DNA of 8,375 nt from an uncultured Pseudorhodoferax sp. GTDB taxonomy: Bacteria; Pseudomonadota; Gammaproteobacteria; Burkholderiales; Burkholderiaceae. A model generated the notes under the pieces. That model did no database searches. It was given only the letters and a program-made list of their open reading frames with translations, and was not told the DNA's origin. The position numbers were made by a program, and so were the translations under genes. Where the stretch lies: NCBI GenBank assembly GCA_913776795.1, contig CAJYRH010000544.1:1-8375 (forward strand), written 5' to 3'. The stretch's first letter is position 1, and every line of letters starts with the position of its first letter. Shown piece after piece: positions 1 to 6,362 of this stretch.

Positions 1-2103
1 GGCGTATTTGGAGCCGATCACCTCGCCTTGCTCCGTCAGGCGGATCTGGCCACGCACGGTGCCCGGCGGTTGGGCCAGGATGGCCTGATAGCTCGGGCCG
101 CCGCCGCGGCCCACGGTGCCGCCGCGGCCATGGAACATGCGCAGCGTGATGTCATGGCTGCTGGCCAGTTCGTCGAACAGTTCCACGAGGGCAAGCTCGG
201 CGCGGTACAGCTCCCAGTTGCTCGTGAAGATGCCGCCGTCCTTGTTGCTGTCCGAGTAGCCCAGCATGATGTCCTGCTCGCCACCCGAACGCTGCACCAT
301 GCGCGCGATGCCGGGCAGCGCGTAGAACTCGCGCATGATGGGCGCGGCGTTGCGCAGGTCTTCGATGGTCTCGAACAGTGGCACCACGATCAGGTCGCAG
401 CTGGCGCCGTCGCCACGCGCGCCCTTGGCCCGGGCATCGTCCAGCAGGCCGTGCATGAGGCCCACTTCCTTTTGCAGCAGCAGCACTTCCAGCAGGTCGC
501 TGACGGTCTCGGTGTGGCTGATGATGTAGTGGCGGATCGCGTTGCGACCGTAGCGCTGCAGCACGCTGCGCGCGTTCTCGAAGATGGCCAGTTCGTGCCG
601 GGCAAGGTCGGAGTACTGTGCACCCAGCACGCGCAGCGGGCGCGCATCGTTGAGCAGGCGCAGCAGCAGCGCGCGCTTGGCGGCTTCGTCCAGCGCGGCG
701 TAGTCCGATTCCAGACGTGCGGTGGCCAGCAGCTCGCTCACGACCTCCTCGTGCTTGTCCGAGCTCTGGCGCAGATCCAGCGTGGCCAGGTGAAAGCCGA
801 ACACATCGACGGCACGGATCAGGGGATGCAGGCGCTGCGCCGCGAAGGCCCCGCCATGGTGCGATTTGAGCGATGCCTCGATCGTGCGCAGGTCGGCCAG
901 GAAATCCTCGGCCTTCAGGTAGGGGTTCTGCGGCGAGACGGCGTGCCGCGCTGCATCGCCGCCGGTCAGGGATTTGAGCGTGGCCGCGAGGCGCGCATAC
1001 ATGCCGGTCAGCGCCCGGCGGTACGGTTCGTCCTTGCGGTGTTCGCTGGTGTCGGGCGAGCGCTCGGCCAGGGCCTGCATCTCGGCCGGGATGTCGACCA
1101 GCCGGGCCGAGAGCGACAGTTCCGCACCCAGGTGGTGCACCTCTGTCAGGTAGTGCCGCAACACCATCTCGGCCTGGTGGCGCATGGCGTATTCCATGGT
1201 CTCGGCGCTGACATTGGGGTTGCCGTCGCGGTCGCCGCCAATCCACTGGCCCATGCGCAGGAAGCTGGCCACGTTCTGGTTGCCGAGCTCGCGCTCGAGC
1301 TGCGCGTACAGCTTGGGAATCTCGCGCAGGAAGGTCGCTTCGTAGTAGGACAGCGCGTTCTCGATCTCGTCGGCCACCGTGAGCTTGGAAAAGCGCAGCA
1401 GGCGTGTTTGCCACAGCTGCATCACGCGGGCGCGCAGCTGGGCCTCGTTGGCGGCCATTTCGCGCGGCGTGAGGGCGTCGCGGCCGCTGCCGGCCAGCTG
1501 GGCGCGCAGGCGGATCTCGTCGCGCGCCGCCAGCAGCTGCGCGATGTCGCGCTCGGCGTCCAGGATGCTCTTGCGCTGCACCTCGGTCGGGTGCGCCGTC
1601 AGCACGGGCGAGACGTAGCTCGTCGCCAGTGTCATCGCAATGGCCTTGGGCGAAATGCCGGCCCAGCGCAGGCGCGCCAGTGCCACATCGATGCTGCCCT
1701 CCTGCGTGTTGCCGGCGCGCTCGTGCACGGCGCGACGGCGGATGTGGTGGCGGTCCTCGGCCAGGTTGGCCAGGTGGCTGAAGTAGGTGAAGGCGCGGAT
1801 GACGCTGACGGTCTGGTCGGCCGTCAGGCTCTTGAGCAGCTTCTTCAGGGCCTTGTCGGCTTCCTCGTCGGCGTCGCGGCGGAAGGCCACGGAGAGCTTG
1901 CGCACCTGTTCGATCAGCTCGAAGGCCGGGCCGCCGTCCTGCTCGCGGATCACGTCGCCCAGCAGCCGGCCCAGCAGGCGGATGTCCTCGACCAGGGGCC
2001 TCTCCGCATCGCGCGCCGCGGCACGGCTGCGCTGGGGCGTCTCTTCGCTGGCAGGGGCTGCGGCCGCAGCGGAAGGAGGGGGCGCCTGGTCTTGTGTTTT
2101 CAT
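1..2103 (-). CDS. ppc: Phosphoenolpyruvate carboxylase, N-terminal 701 residues (3' end outside window)
   Basis: Catalyses PEP + bicarbonate to oxaloacetate + phosphate in the cytosol, the main anaplerotic step into the TCA cycle. Reading from the ATG at 2103 gives 701 codons without a stop, running off the left edge in frame. Family motifs appear in order: VLTAHPTE with the catalytic His at residue 171 (E. coli His138), [10 protein letters not shown] at about 289-298, LDLRQ with Arg445, [10 protein letters not shown] at 615-624 (Lys621, equivalent to E. coli Lys546), and [14 protein letters not shown] at 657-670 with the active-site arginines 660 and 666. The visible end, VIGSKYA, matches the region near residue 620 of the 883-residue E. 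coli enzyme, so roughly 250 residues are missing. Compared with E. coli there is an Ala/Pro-rich N-terminal extension and extra length between the His and Lys motifs. No good Shine-Dalgarno precedes 2103; an in-frame ATG at 2178 exists, but its extra 25 codons do not look conserved, so 2103 is preferred. Divergent from hemC. Confidence 0.97.
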   Translation of the reverse strand, partial: MKTQDQAPPPSAAAAAPASEETPQRSRAAARDAERPLVEDIRLLGRLLGDVIREQDGGPAFELIEQVRKLSVAFRRDADEEADKALKKLLKSLTADQTVSVIRAFTYFSHLANLAEDRHHIRRRAVHERAGNTQEGSIDVALARLRWAGISPKAIAMTLATSYVSPVLTAHPTEVQRKSILDAERDIAQLLAARDEIRLRAQLAGSGRDALTPREMAANEAQLRARVMQLWQTRLLRFSKLTVADEIENALSYYEATFLREIPKLYAQLERELGNQNVASFLRMGQWIGGDRDGNPNVSAETMEYAMRHQAEMVLRHYLTEVHHLGAELSLSARLVDIPAEMQALAERSPDTSEHRKDEPYRRALTGMYARLAATLKSLTGGDAARHAVSPQNPYLKAEDFLADLRTIEASLKSHHGGAFAAQRLHPLIRAVDVFGFHLATLDLRQSSDKHEEVVSELLATARLESDYAALDEAAKRALLLRLLNDARPLRVLGAQYSDLARHELAIFENARSVLQRYGRNAIRHYIISHTETVSDLLEVLLLQKEVGLMHGLLDDARAKGARGDGASCDLIVVPLFETIEDLRNAAPIMREFYALPGIARMVQRSGGEQDIMLGYSDSNKDGGIFTSNWELYRAELALVELFDELASSHDITLRMFHGRGGTVGRGGGPSYQAILAQPPGTVRGQIRLTEQGEVIGSKYA

Positions 2104-2148
2104 GTTGGAACGAGGGCGGTGCGAGCGCTCAGCAAGAAGAATGCCATG

Positions 2149-2160
2149 CCCCGATCGGGG
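2149..2160. repeat. Perfect 12-base palindrome in the ppc leader
   Basis: CCCCGATCGGGG is a perfect inverted repeat lying between the -10-like element and the ppc start. If ppc transcription starts near 2162, the palindrome sits at the 5' tip of the mRNA. It could be a protein-binding site or could form a small 5' hairpin. For hemC it would lie just upstream of the -10, where an activator or repressor might bind. I do not recognise it as the operator of a known regulator. Confidence 0.35.
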
Positions 2161-2168
2161 GTGACCCC

Positions 2169-2178
2169 ATGCTAGCAT
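2169..2178. promoter_or_regulatory. Palindromic extended -10-like element, readable on both strands
   Basis: ATGCTAGCAT is a perfect 10-base palindrome, so both strands read TGCTAGCAT. This is an extended -10 (TG, one base, then TAGCAT, matching TATAAT at 4 of 6 positions). On the plus strand it predicts a start near 2185 and an 18-base hemC leader. On the minus strand it predicts a start near 2162 and a ppc leader of about 59 bases. An extended -10 could offset the lack of a clear -35. The palindrome is seen; promoter function is inferred. Confidence 0.4.
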
Positions 2179-2202
2179 CCGGTCCCCGCGGCCGATTACG
2201 GA

Positions 2203-3141
2203 ATGGTTACCTGCGTGCGCTCCTTCCCCTCTTCCACCATCGTCATCGCCACCCGGGAAAGCCGCCTCGCGCTATGGCAGGCCGAGCACGTGAAGGCGCT
2301 GCTGGTGCAGCGCGGCCACAGCGTCGAGCTGCTGGGCATGACCACGCGCGGCGACCAGATCCTGGACCGTTCGCTGAGCAAGGTCGGCGGCAAGGGGCTG
2401 TTCGTCAAGGAGCTCGAGACCGCGCTGGAAGACGGCCATGCCGACATCGCCGTTCATTCGCTCAAGGACGTTCCCATGGCGTTGCCAGCCGGTTTCGCGT
2501 TGGCCTGCGTGCTCGAGCGCGAAGACCCGCGCGATGCCTTCGTTTCGCCCCACCACGCATCCGTGGATGCGCTGCCCCACGGCGCCGTGGTCGGCACCTC
2601 CAGCCTGCGCCGCGCCGTGCTGCTGCAGGCCTTGCGGCCGGACCTGGACATCCAGCCGCTGCGCGGCAACCTGGACACACGCCTGCGCAAGCTCGACGAG
2701 GGTCACTTCGCGGCCATCGTGCTGGCCGCTGCGGGCCTCAAGCGTCTGGGCCTTGCCGAGCGCATCCGCGAGGTGTTCGCGCCCGAGCGCATGCTGCCGG
2801 CCGCAGGGCAGGGTGCGCTGGGCATCGAGGTGCGCTCCGACCGCGACGACCTGCTGGGCATCCTGGCATCGCTCGCACACGGCCCCACCTGGCTGGCGAC
2901 GGCCGCCGAACGCGCCGTGAGCCTGGCGATGGGCGGCAGCTGCTCCATGCCGCTGGCCGCCCATGCGCAGTGGGTGGACGGCCGCCTGAACCTGCGTGCC
3001 GCTTGGGGCGACCTGGACACCAAGGGTGCGCTTGTGCGGGCGGAGACGTCGGGTGCGGCCGATGGTTTGGCCGCAGCGCAGGCGCTGGGTTGGCAGGTGG
3101 CCGAAGCCTTGCAGGCCGGCGGTGCCCGCAAGGCAGCCTGA
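2203..3141 (+). CDS. hemC: Porphobilinogen deaminase (hydroxymethylbilane synthase)
   Basis: Cytosolic enzyme that joins four porphobilinogen units into the linear tetrapyrrole hydroxymethylbilane, using a covalently bound dipyrromethane cofactor. The product is 312 residues, against 313 in E. coli. Visible landmarks are [12 protein letters not shown] near the N terminus, VHSLKDVP with the catalytic Asp at residue 89 (E. coli Asp84), GTSSLRR at 131-137, the [14 protein letters not shown] segment, [12 protein letters not shown], and [12 protein letters not shown], where Cys247 is the cofactor-attachment cysteine (E. coli Cys242). The ATG at 2203 gives about 14 residues before the conserved IATRES strand, a normal length. 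A GTG at 2215 is an alternative start; neither has a strong ribosome-binding site. It is the first gene of the hemCDXY unit, and its stop lies 7 bases before hemD. The enzyme releases an unstable product that HemD must capture, so adjacent expression makes sense. Confidence 0.97.
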   Translation: MVTCVRSFPSSTIVIATRESRLALWQAEHVKALLVQRGHSVELLGMTTRGDQILDRSLSKVGGKGLFVKELETALEDGHADIAVHSLKDVPMALPAGFALACVLEREDPRDAFVSPHHASVDALPHGAVVGTSSLRRAVLLQALRPDLDIQPLRGNLDTRLRKLDEGHFAAIVLAAAGLKRLGLAERIREVFAPERMLPAAGQGALGIEVRSDRDDLLGILASLAHGPTWLATAAERAVSLAMGGSCSMPLAAHAQWVDGRLNLRAAWGDLDTKGALVRAETSGAADGLAAAQALGWQVAEALQAGGARKAA

Positions 3142-3148
3142 CGCACGC

Positions 3149-3910
3149 ATGCGCGTTCTGGTCACCAGGCCGCTGCGCGAAGCACTGCACTGGTGCGAGC
3201 AGTTGCGCGCACGGGGCGTTCAGGCGGAACCCCTGCCCCTGATCGATATCGCGTTCACGGATCCTGCGCCGGTCGCGCAGGCCTGGGAGCGGCTCGCCGA
3301 CTGCCGCGCCGTGATGTTCGTCAGCGCCAACGCGGTCGATGCCTTCGATGCTGCGCGGCCTCAGGGAGCACATTGGCCCGCGCAGACGGGCGTCTGGGCT
3401 ACCGGCCCCGGCACGGCGCGCGCGCTGCGGCGGGCCGGCGTGCCGGAGCACGCGCTGGTGGCGCCACCGGCCGACGCGCCGCAGTTCGATTCCGAGGCGC
3501 TGTGGCGGCTGGTCGGGCACGACGCCGGCCTGGTCGGCGCGCAAGTGCTGATCGTGCGGGGTGCCAACGCCGATGGGCAGCCGGCCGGCCGGCCGTGGCT
3601 CGCCACGCAACTGGAGGCCGCGGGTGCGCGGGTGCACACGCTGGTCACGTACGCGCGTCGCCTGCCGGCCTGGGATGCGGCGATGCGTGCACGTGCCGCG
3701 TCCGCCACCGAGGCGCTCTGGCTGTTCAGCAGCTCCGACGCGGTGCGCCATCTGCGGCTGCTGCTGCCCACTGCCGACTTTCGCGCCACGCCCGCGCTGG
3801 CCACGCACGCACGCATCGCCGAGGCGGCACGCGCGGCCGGTTTCTGCCCGGTCGACACGGTGCGCCCTGCTCTGGACGATGTGCTTGCGTCGATAGAATC
3901 CGGCCGATGA
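3149..3910 (+). CDS. hemD: Uroporphyrinogen-III synthase
   Basis: Cyclises hydroxymethylbilane and inverts ring D to give uroporphyrinogen III, the branch point for heme, siroheme and cobalamin. The 253-residue product is the usual size for this poorly conserved family. Recognisable parts are the N-terminal VLVTRP strand, VMFVSANAVDAF (about 50-61), ATGPGTARALRRAG, the PPADAPQFDSEAL loop, VLIVRGANADG, VTYARRLPAW with the tyrosine conserved in the family at residue 168, WLFSSSDAV, and the late ATHARIAEAARAAGF segment. This pattern fits the two alternating alpha/beta domains of the fold. The start follows hemC by 7 bases with only a weak AAGG upstream, so translational coupling is likely. Its stop overlaps the hemX start as ATGA. 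Identification rests on these motifs plus position directly after hemC. It is a stand-alone protein, not fused to HemX. Confidence 0.94.
   Translation: MRVLVTRPLREALHWCEQLRARGVQAEPLPLIDIAFTDPAPVAQAWERLADCRAVMFVSANAVDAFDAARPQGAHWPAQTGVWATGPGTARALRRAGVPEHALVAPPADAPQFDSEALWRLVGHDAGLVGAQVLIVRGANADGQPAGRPWLATQLEAAGARVHTLVTYARRLPAWDAAMRARAASATEALWLFSSSDAVRHLRLLLPTADFRATPALATHARIAEAARAAGFCPVDTVRPALDDVLASIESGR
3894..3899 (+). promoter_or_regulatory. Possible internal -10 element just before hemX
   Basis: TAGAAT matches the -10 consensus at 5 of 6 positions. It lies inside the last codons of hemD and ends 7 bases before the hemX ATG, so a start 7-8 bases downstream would fall on the A of that ATG and give a leaderless hemX mRNA. 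No -35 hexamer is seen at 16-18 base spacing (TCTGGA at 17), and there is no upstream TG, so this is weak evidence and may be coding coincidence. Confidence 0.22.
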
Positions 3911-4965
3911 ATGCTGCAGAGCTGTCCTCAGATCCCCTCACAGACGCAGCCGCTGCAGGGCCAGCCGTCCAGACCAGGCCACCGGCCACTACCGCACCGC
4001 GGGTGCTCGTCCTGTTCCTGGCCCTGCTGGTCGTGATCGCCCTGGCGGCAGTCGGCCTGCTCTGGCAGAAGGTGGGCAGCATGCAGGAGAACCTGGCGCG
4101 CCAGAGCGCCGACACGCAGTCCCGTGCCATGGAGGCACGGGCCGCTGCGCGCGAGGCCCAGGATCTGGCCCGTGAGACCGCTGCACGCCAGGCCGTCACC
4201 GACACCAGGCTTGGCGAGGCCACGTTGCAACGCGGCCAGATCGACGAGTTGCTCACGAGCCTGTCGCGCTCGCGTGATGAGACCCTCGTCGTGGACCTCG
4301 AGTCTTCGCTGCGCCTGGCGCAGCAGCAGGCCCAGCTGACGCTCACCGCCGAGCCACTGCTGGCGGCGCTGCGCACGGCCGACCAGCGCCTCGAACGCGC
4401 GTCCCAGCCCCGCTTGGAGCCGGTGCGCCGCGCTGTCGCGCGCGATACCGAGGCGATCCGCTCCACGCAGATCGCCGACACCCAGGGCATCCTTGAGAAG
4501 CTCGACGATCTCGTGCGCCAGATCGACGACGTGCCCATGCTGAACGCCGTGCTGGCTGCCAATCTGGCCAAGGGCCAGGCCCATGCGGAGCCGCCGTCCG
4601 AGCACTGGTGGCTGCGCATCTGGCAGCTGGTGCGTGCCGAGGCCGCGCGGCTGATGCGCGTGTCGCGCATCGACCAGCCAGAGGCTGCACTACTGGCGCC
4701 CGACCAGGCCTATTTCCTGCGCGAGAACCTCAAGCTGCGGCTGCTGAACGTGCGCATGGGCCTGCTGGCACGGCAATTCCCTTCGGCCCGGGCCGACGCG
4801 ACGGCCGCGGCCTTCATGCTGCACCGCTATTTCGATCCGGCGGCACGGCGCACGCAGCAGTTCGCCAACACGCTCTCCGAAGTGCAGGCGCAGCTCACGG
4901 CGGTGGAGTTGCCGCGCATCGACGAAACGCTGTCGGCCCTGGCCACGGCGGCCGCGGGGCGCTGA
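3907..4965 (+). CDS. hemX: HemX family membrane protein of the heme operon
   Basis: The 352-residue product fits the proteobacterial HemX family. A disordered Ala/Pro/Thr-rich cytoplasmic head (1-31) is followed by one hydrophobic membrane span (about 33-53, VLVLFLALLVVIALAAVGLL). Next comes a long Ala/Gln/Arg-rich helical stretch with coiled-coil character (about 57-130), then a mostly helical C-terminal domain containing VDLESSLRLAQQQAQLT, WWLRIWQLVRAEAARLMRV and LRLLNVRMGLLARQ. The topology predicts the C-terminal domain in the periplasm. Databases often call such proteins uroporphyrinogen-III C-methyltransferase, but I see no SAM-binding glycine-rich motifs of the CobA/CysG type, so that name is probably inherited from gene context. 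The start overlaps the hemD stop by 4 bases (ATGA), which implies translational coupling, and hemY starts 5 bases after its stop. Not related to Bacillus HemX. A role in organising or regulating tetrapyrrole synthesis at the membrane is inference. Confidence 0.9.
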   Translation: MNAAELSSDPLTDAAAAGPAVQTRPPATTAPRVLVLFLALLVVIALAAVGLLWQKVGSMQENLARQSADTQSRAMEARAAAREAQDLARETAARQAVTDTRLGEATLQRGQIDELLTSLSRSRDETLVVDLESSLRLAQQQAQLTLTAEPLLAALRTADQRLERASQPRLEPVRRAVARDTEAIRSTQIADTQGILEKLDDLVRQIDDVPMLNAVLAANLAKGQAHAEPPSEHWWLRIWQLVRAEAARLMRVSRIDQPEAALLAPDQAYFLRENLKLRLLNVRMGLLARQFPSARADATAAAFMLHRYFDPAARRTQQFANTLSEVQAQLTAVELPRIDETLSALATAAAGR

Positions 4966-4970
4966 ACGGC

Positions 4971-6254
4971 ATGGTGCGCGCCCTGCTGTGGTTCCTGGCG
5001 CTGTTCGGCCTGGCGGCCGGTGCCGCGCTGCTGGCTGGCAACAACCAGGGAACGGTCACGCTGTTCCTGCCGCCCTACCGTGTCGACCTTTCGCTGAACC
5101 TTGTGCTGGCCACGCTGGCGCTGGGCTTCGTGCTGCTGCACCTGGCACTGCGTGGCCTGTCGGCATTGTTCTCCATGCCGCGCCAGGCCCAGCGCTGGCG
5201 TTTGCAGCAGCGCGAGCGTGCCATGCACGCAGCGGTGCTGGATGCGTTGACGCACCAACAGGCCGGTCGCTTCCTGCGGGCGCGCAAGGCGGCCGAGGCG
5301 GCACTGCAACAGGAGGAGATGCTTGCGGCCAGTGGACACCCCGTGCAGCATGCGGGCAAGCTTCGGGCCACTGCGCATCTGGTGGCCGCCGAGAGCGCCC
5401 ATGCCCTGCAGGACCGCACGACGCGCGAGCTGCATCTGCAGCAGCTGCTCCAGGACACCGAGGCGCGCGAAGCGCAGGAAACGCGCGAAGGCGTGCAACT
5501 GCAGGCCGCGCGCTGGGCCCTGGCCGACCGCGATCCGCAGGCTGCTCTGCAATGGCTGGATGCCATGCCGCAAGGCGCGTCGCGCCGCACCCTGGCCTTG
5601 CGCGCCCGTCTCAAGGCCACGCGGCTGTCGCGCCAGACCCTGCCGGCGTTGGAGACGGCGCGGCTGCTGGCCAAGCACCGGGCGTTCTCGCCCGAGGCTG
5701 CGCACCTGATCCTGAAGGGCCTGGCGCTGGAACTCATCCAGGGCGCCCACGATCCGACGCAGCTTCAGCGCGTGTGGGCCGAGCTGGAGCCGTCGGAGCA
5801 GACGATGGCCGAAGTCGCGATCCAGGCCGGGCATCGCCTGGCTGCATTGGAAGGCGACGTGGCGCTGTCGCGCCAATGGCTCGAACCGGCCTGGGAGGAA
5901 CTGGTGCGTTCGCCCCGGCTGCGCGAGCAGGGACCGGTGCTGGTCAAGCTGATCCACGCCCTCGAGGAAGGCTTCGGTGCCGAGGCCGGTGCGAGCGACC
6001 TGCAGTGGCTGGAGCGCATCGAGGCCGCCCAGCGCCAGCACCCCGAGAGCGCCGAGCTGAAGTACCTTGCGGGCATTGCCTGCCTGCGCCACCAGCTGTG
6101 GGGCAAGGCCCAGCAGCTGCTCGCACAGGCCCAGGGCCGCTTGCAGGATCCCGAACTCAGGCGCAACGCCTGGCGCGCGCTGGCGGCCCTGGCCGAGCAG
6201 CGCGGCGACAGCGCAGCCTCTCAGCAGGCCTTGCGCGAGGCCGCACTGCTGTAG
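4971..6254 (+). CDS. hemY: HemY family inner-membrane TPR protein
   Basis: The 427-residue product begins with two hydrophobic segments (about 4-22 and 43-62) separated by a short loop with the GNNQGTVTLFLPPYRVDLSLN signature of the HemY N-terminal domain. A basic helix with FSMPRQAQRWRLQQRER follows, and the rest is alpha-helical with tetratricopeptide-like repeats. The clearest repeat pair is near the end, around 364-420 (AELKYLAGIACLRHQLWGKA, then WRALAALAEQRGD). Two spans put the TPR body on the cytoplasmic side, a plausible platform for protein contacts. It is the last gene of the unit, 5 bases after hemX and just before a terminator. It is not the Bacillus HemY, which is a coproporphyrinogen oxidase: no flavin-binding GxGxxG motif is visible. 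The biochemical function is unknown; membrane scaffolding for heme enzymes is a guess from context. Confidence 0.9.
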   Translation: MVRALLWFLALFGLAAGAALLAGNNQGTVTLFLPPYRVDLSLNLVLATLALGFVLLHLALRGLSALFSMPRQAQRWRLQQRERAMHAAVLDALTHQQAGRFLRARKAAEAALQQEEMLAASGHPVQHAGKLRATAHLVAAESAHALQDRTTRELHLQQLLQDTEAREAQETREGVQLQAARWALADRDPQAALQWLDAMPQGASRRTLALRARLKATRLSRQTLPALETARLLAKHRAFSPEAAHLILKGLALELIQGAHDPTQLQRVWAELEPSEQTMAEVAIQAGHRLAALEGDVALSRQWLEPAWEELVRSPRLREQGPVLVKLIHALEEGFGAEAGASDLQWLERIEAAQRQHPESAELKYLAGIACLRHQLWGKAQQLLAQAQGRLQDPELRRNAWRALAALAEQRGDSAASQQALREAALL

Positions 6255-6271
6255 GCTGAGCGTCCTCATCT

Positions 6272-6289
6272 GCGGCGCCTTTGCGCCGC
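6272..6289. repeat. GC-rich hairpin after hemY
   Basis: A 7-base perfect stem (GCGGCGC and GCGCCGC, loop CTTT) lies 17 bases past the hemY stop. No T-tract follows, so it is unlikely to be an intrinsic terminator by itself. It could stabilise the 3' end of the hem mRNA against exonucleases or pause polymerase before the main terminator. Confidence 0.35.
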
Positions 6290-6315
6290 CAGCGCGGCAC
6301 CAGCTGCCGGGCAAA

Positions 6316-6343
6316 AAAAGACCGCCTCGTGAGGCGGTCTTTT
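6316..6343. terminator. Bidirectional intrinsic terminator between hemY and rne
   Basis: A perfect inverted repeat has GACCGCCTC at 6320-6328 and GAGGCGGTC at 6331-6339 around a two-base centre (effectively a CGTG loop). The stem extends outward as AAAA on the left and TTTT on the right, and a run of seven A stands at 6313-6319. Each strand therefore shows a GC-rich hairpin followed by a U-tract. It lies 61 bases after the hemY stop and 19 bases after the rne stop on the other strand, and so should end both convergent transcripts. Confidence 0.9.
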
Positions 6344-6345
6344 CA

Positions 6346-6360
6346 TTGGCGCGGCGCCAA
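6346..6360. repeat. 15-base inverted repeat next to the rne stop
   Basis: TTGGCGC and GCGCCAA flank a single central G (7-base perfect arms). It sits between the rne stop codon and the terminator, so it would be in the rne 3' end just ahead of the terminator hairpin. With a one-base centre it is more natural as a DNA dyad than as an RNA hairpin. No function is assigned. Confidence 0.3.
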
Positions 6361-6362
6361 CG

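Larger units (their letters stand above)
2104..2202. promoter_or_regulatory. Divergent intergenic region between ppc and hemC
   Basis: These 99 bases separate the divergent starts of ppc and hemC and must hold the promoters for both unless transcription enters from further away. They contain two perfect palindromes (2149-2160 and 2169-2178). No good -35 hexamer is visible at the usual spacing on either strand. Neither start codon has a strong Shine-Dalgarno sequence: hemC is preceded only by ACGGA touching the ATG, and ppc only by a C-rich stretch. Confidence 0.6.

Noticed and set aside
28..2175. Open 715-codon frame on the plus strand opposite ppc
   Set aside because: The minus strand encodes PEP carboxylase with all active-site motifs in order. 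The plus frame gives a His/Gln/Ala/Val-rich product with no recognisable motif, typical of an antisense shadow in high-GC DNA.
2094..3242. Long plus-strand frame overlapping hemC in another phase
   Set aside because: Arg/Ala/Gly-rich translation with no domain. The hemC frame carries every conserved motif.
4827..6314. Open 495-codon frame on the minus strand opposite hemX and hemY
   Set aside because: The product is Gln/Arg/Leu-rich with no motif, and the plus strand has the well-supported hemY with membrane spans and TPR features. It is a shadow frame.
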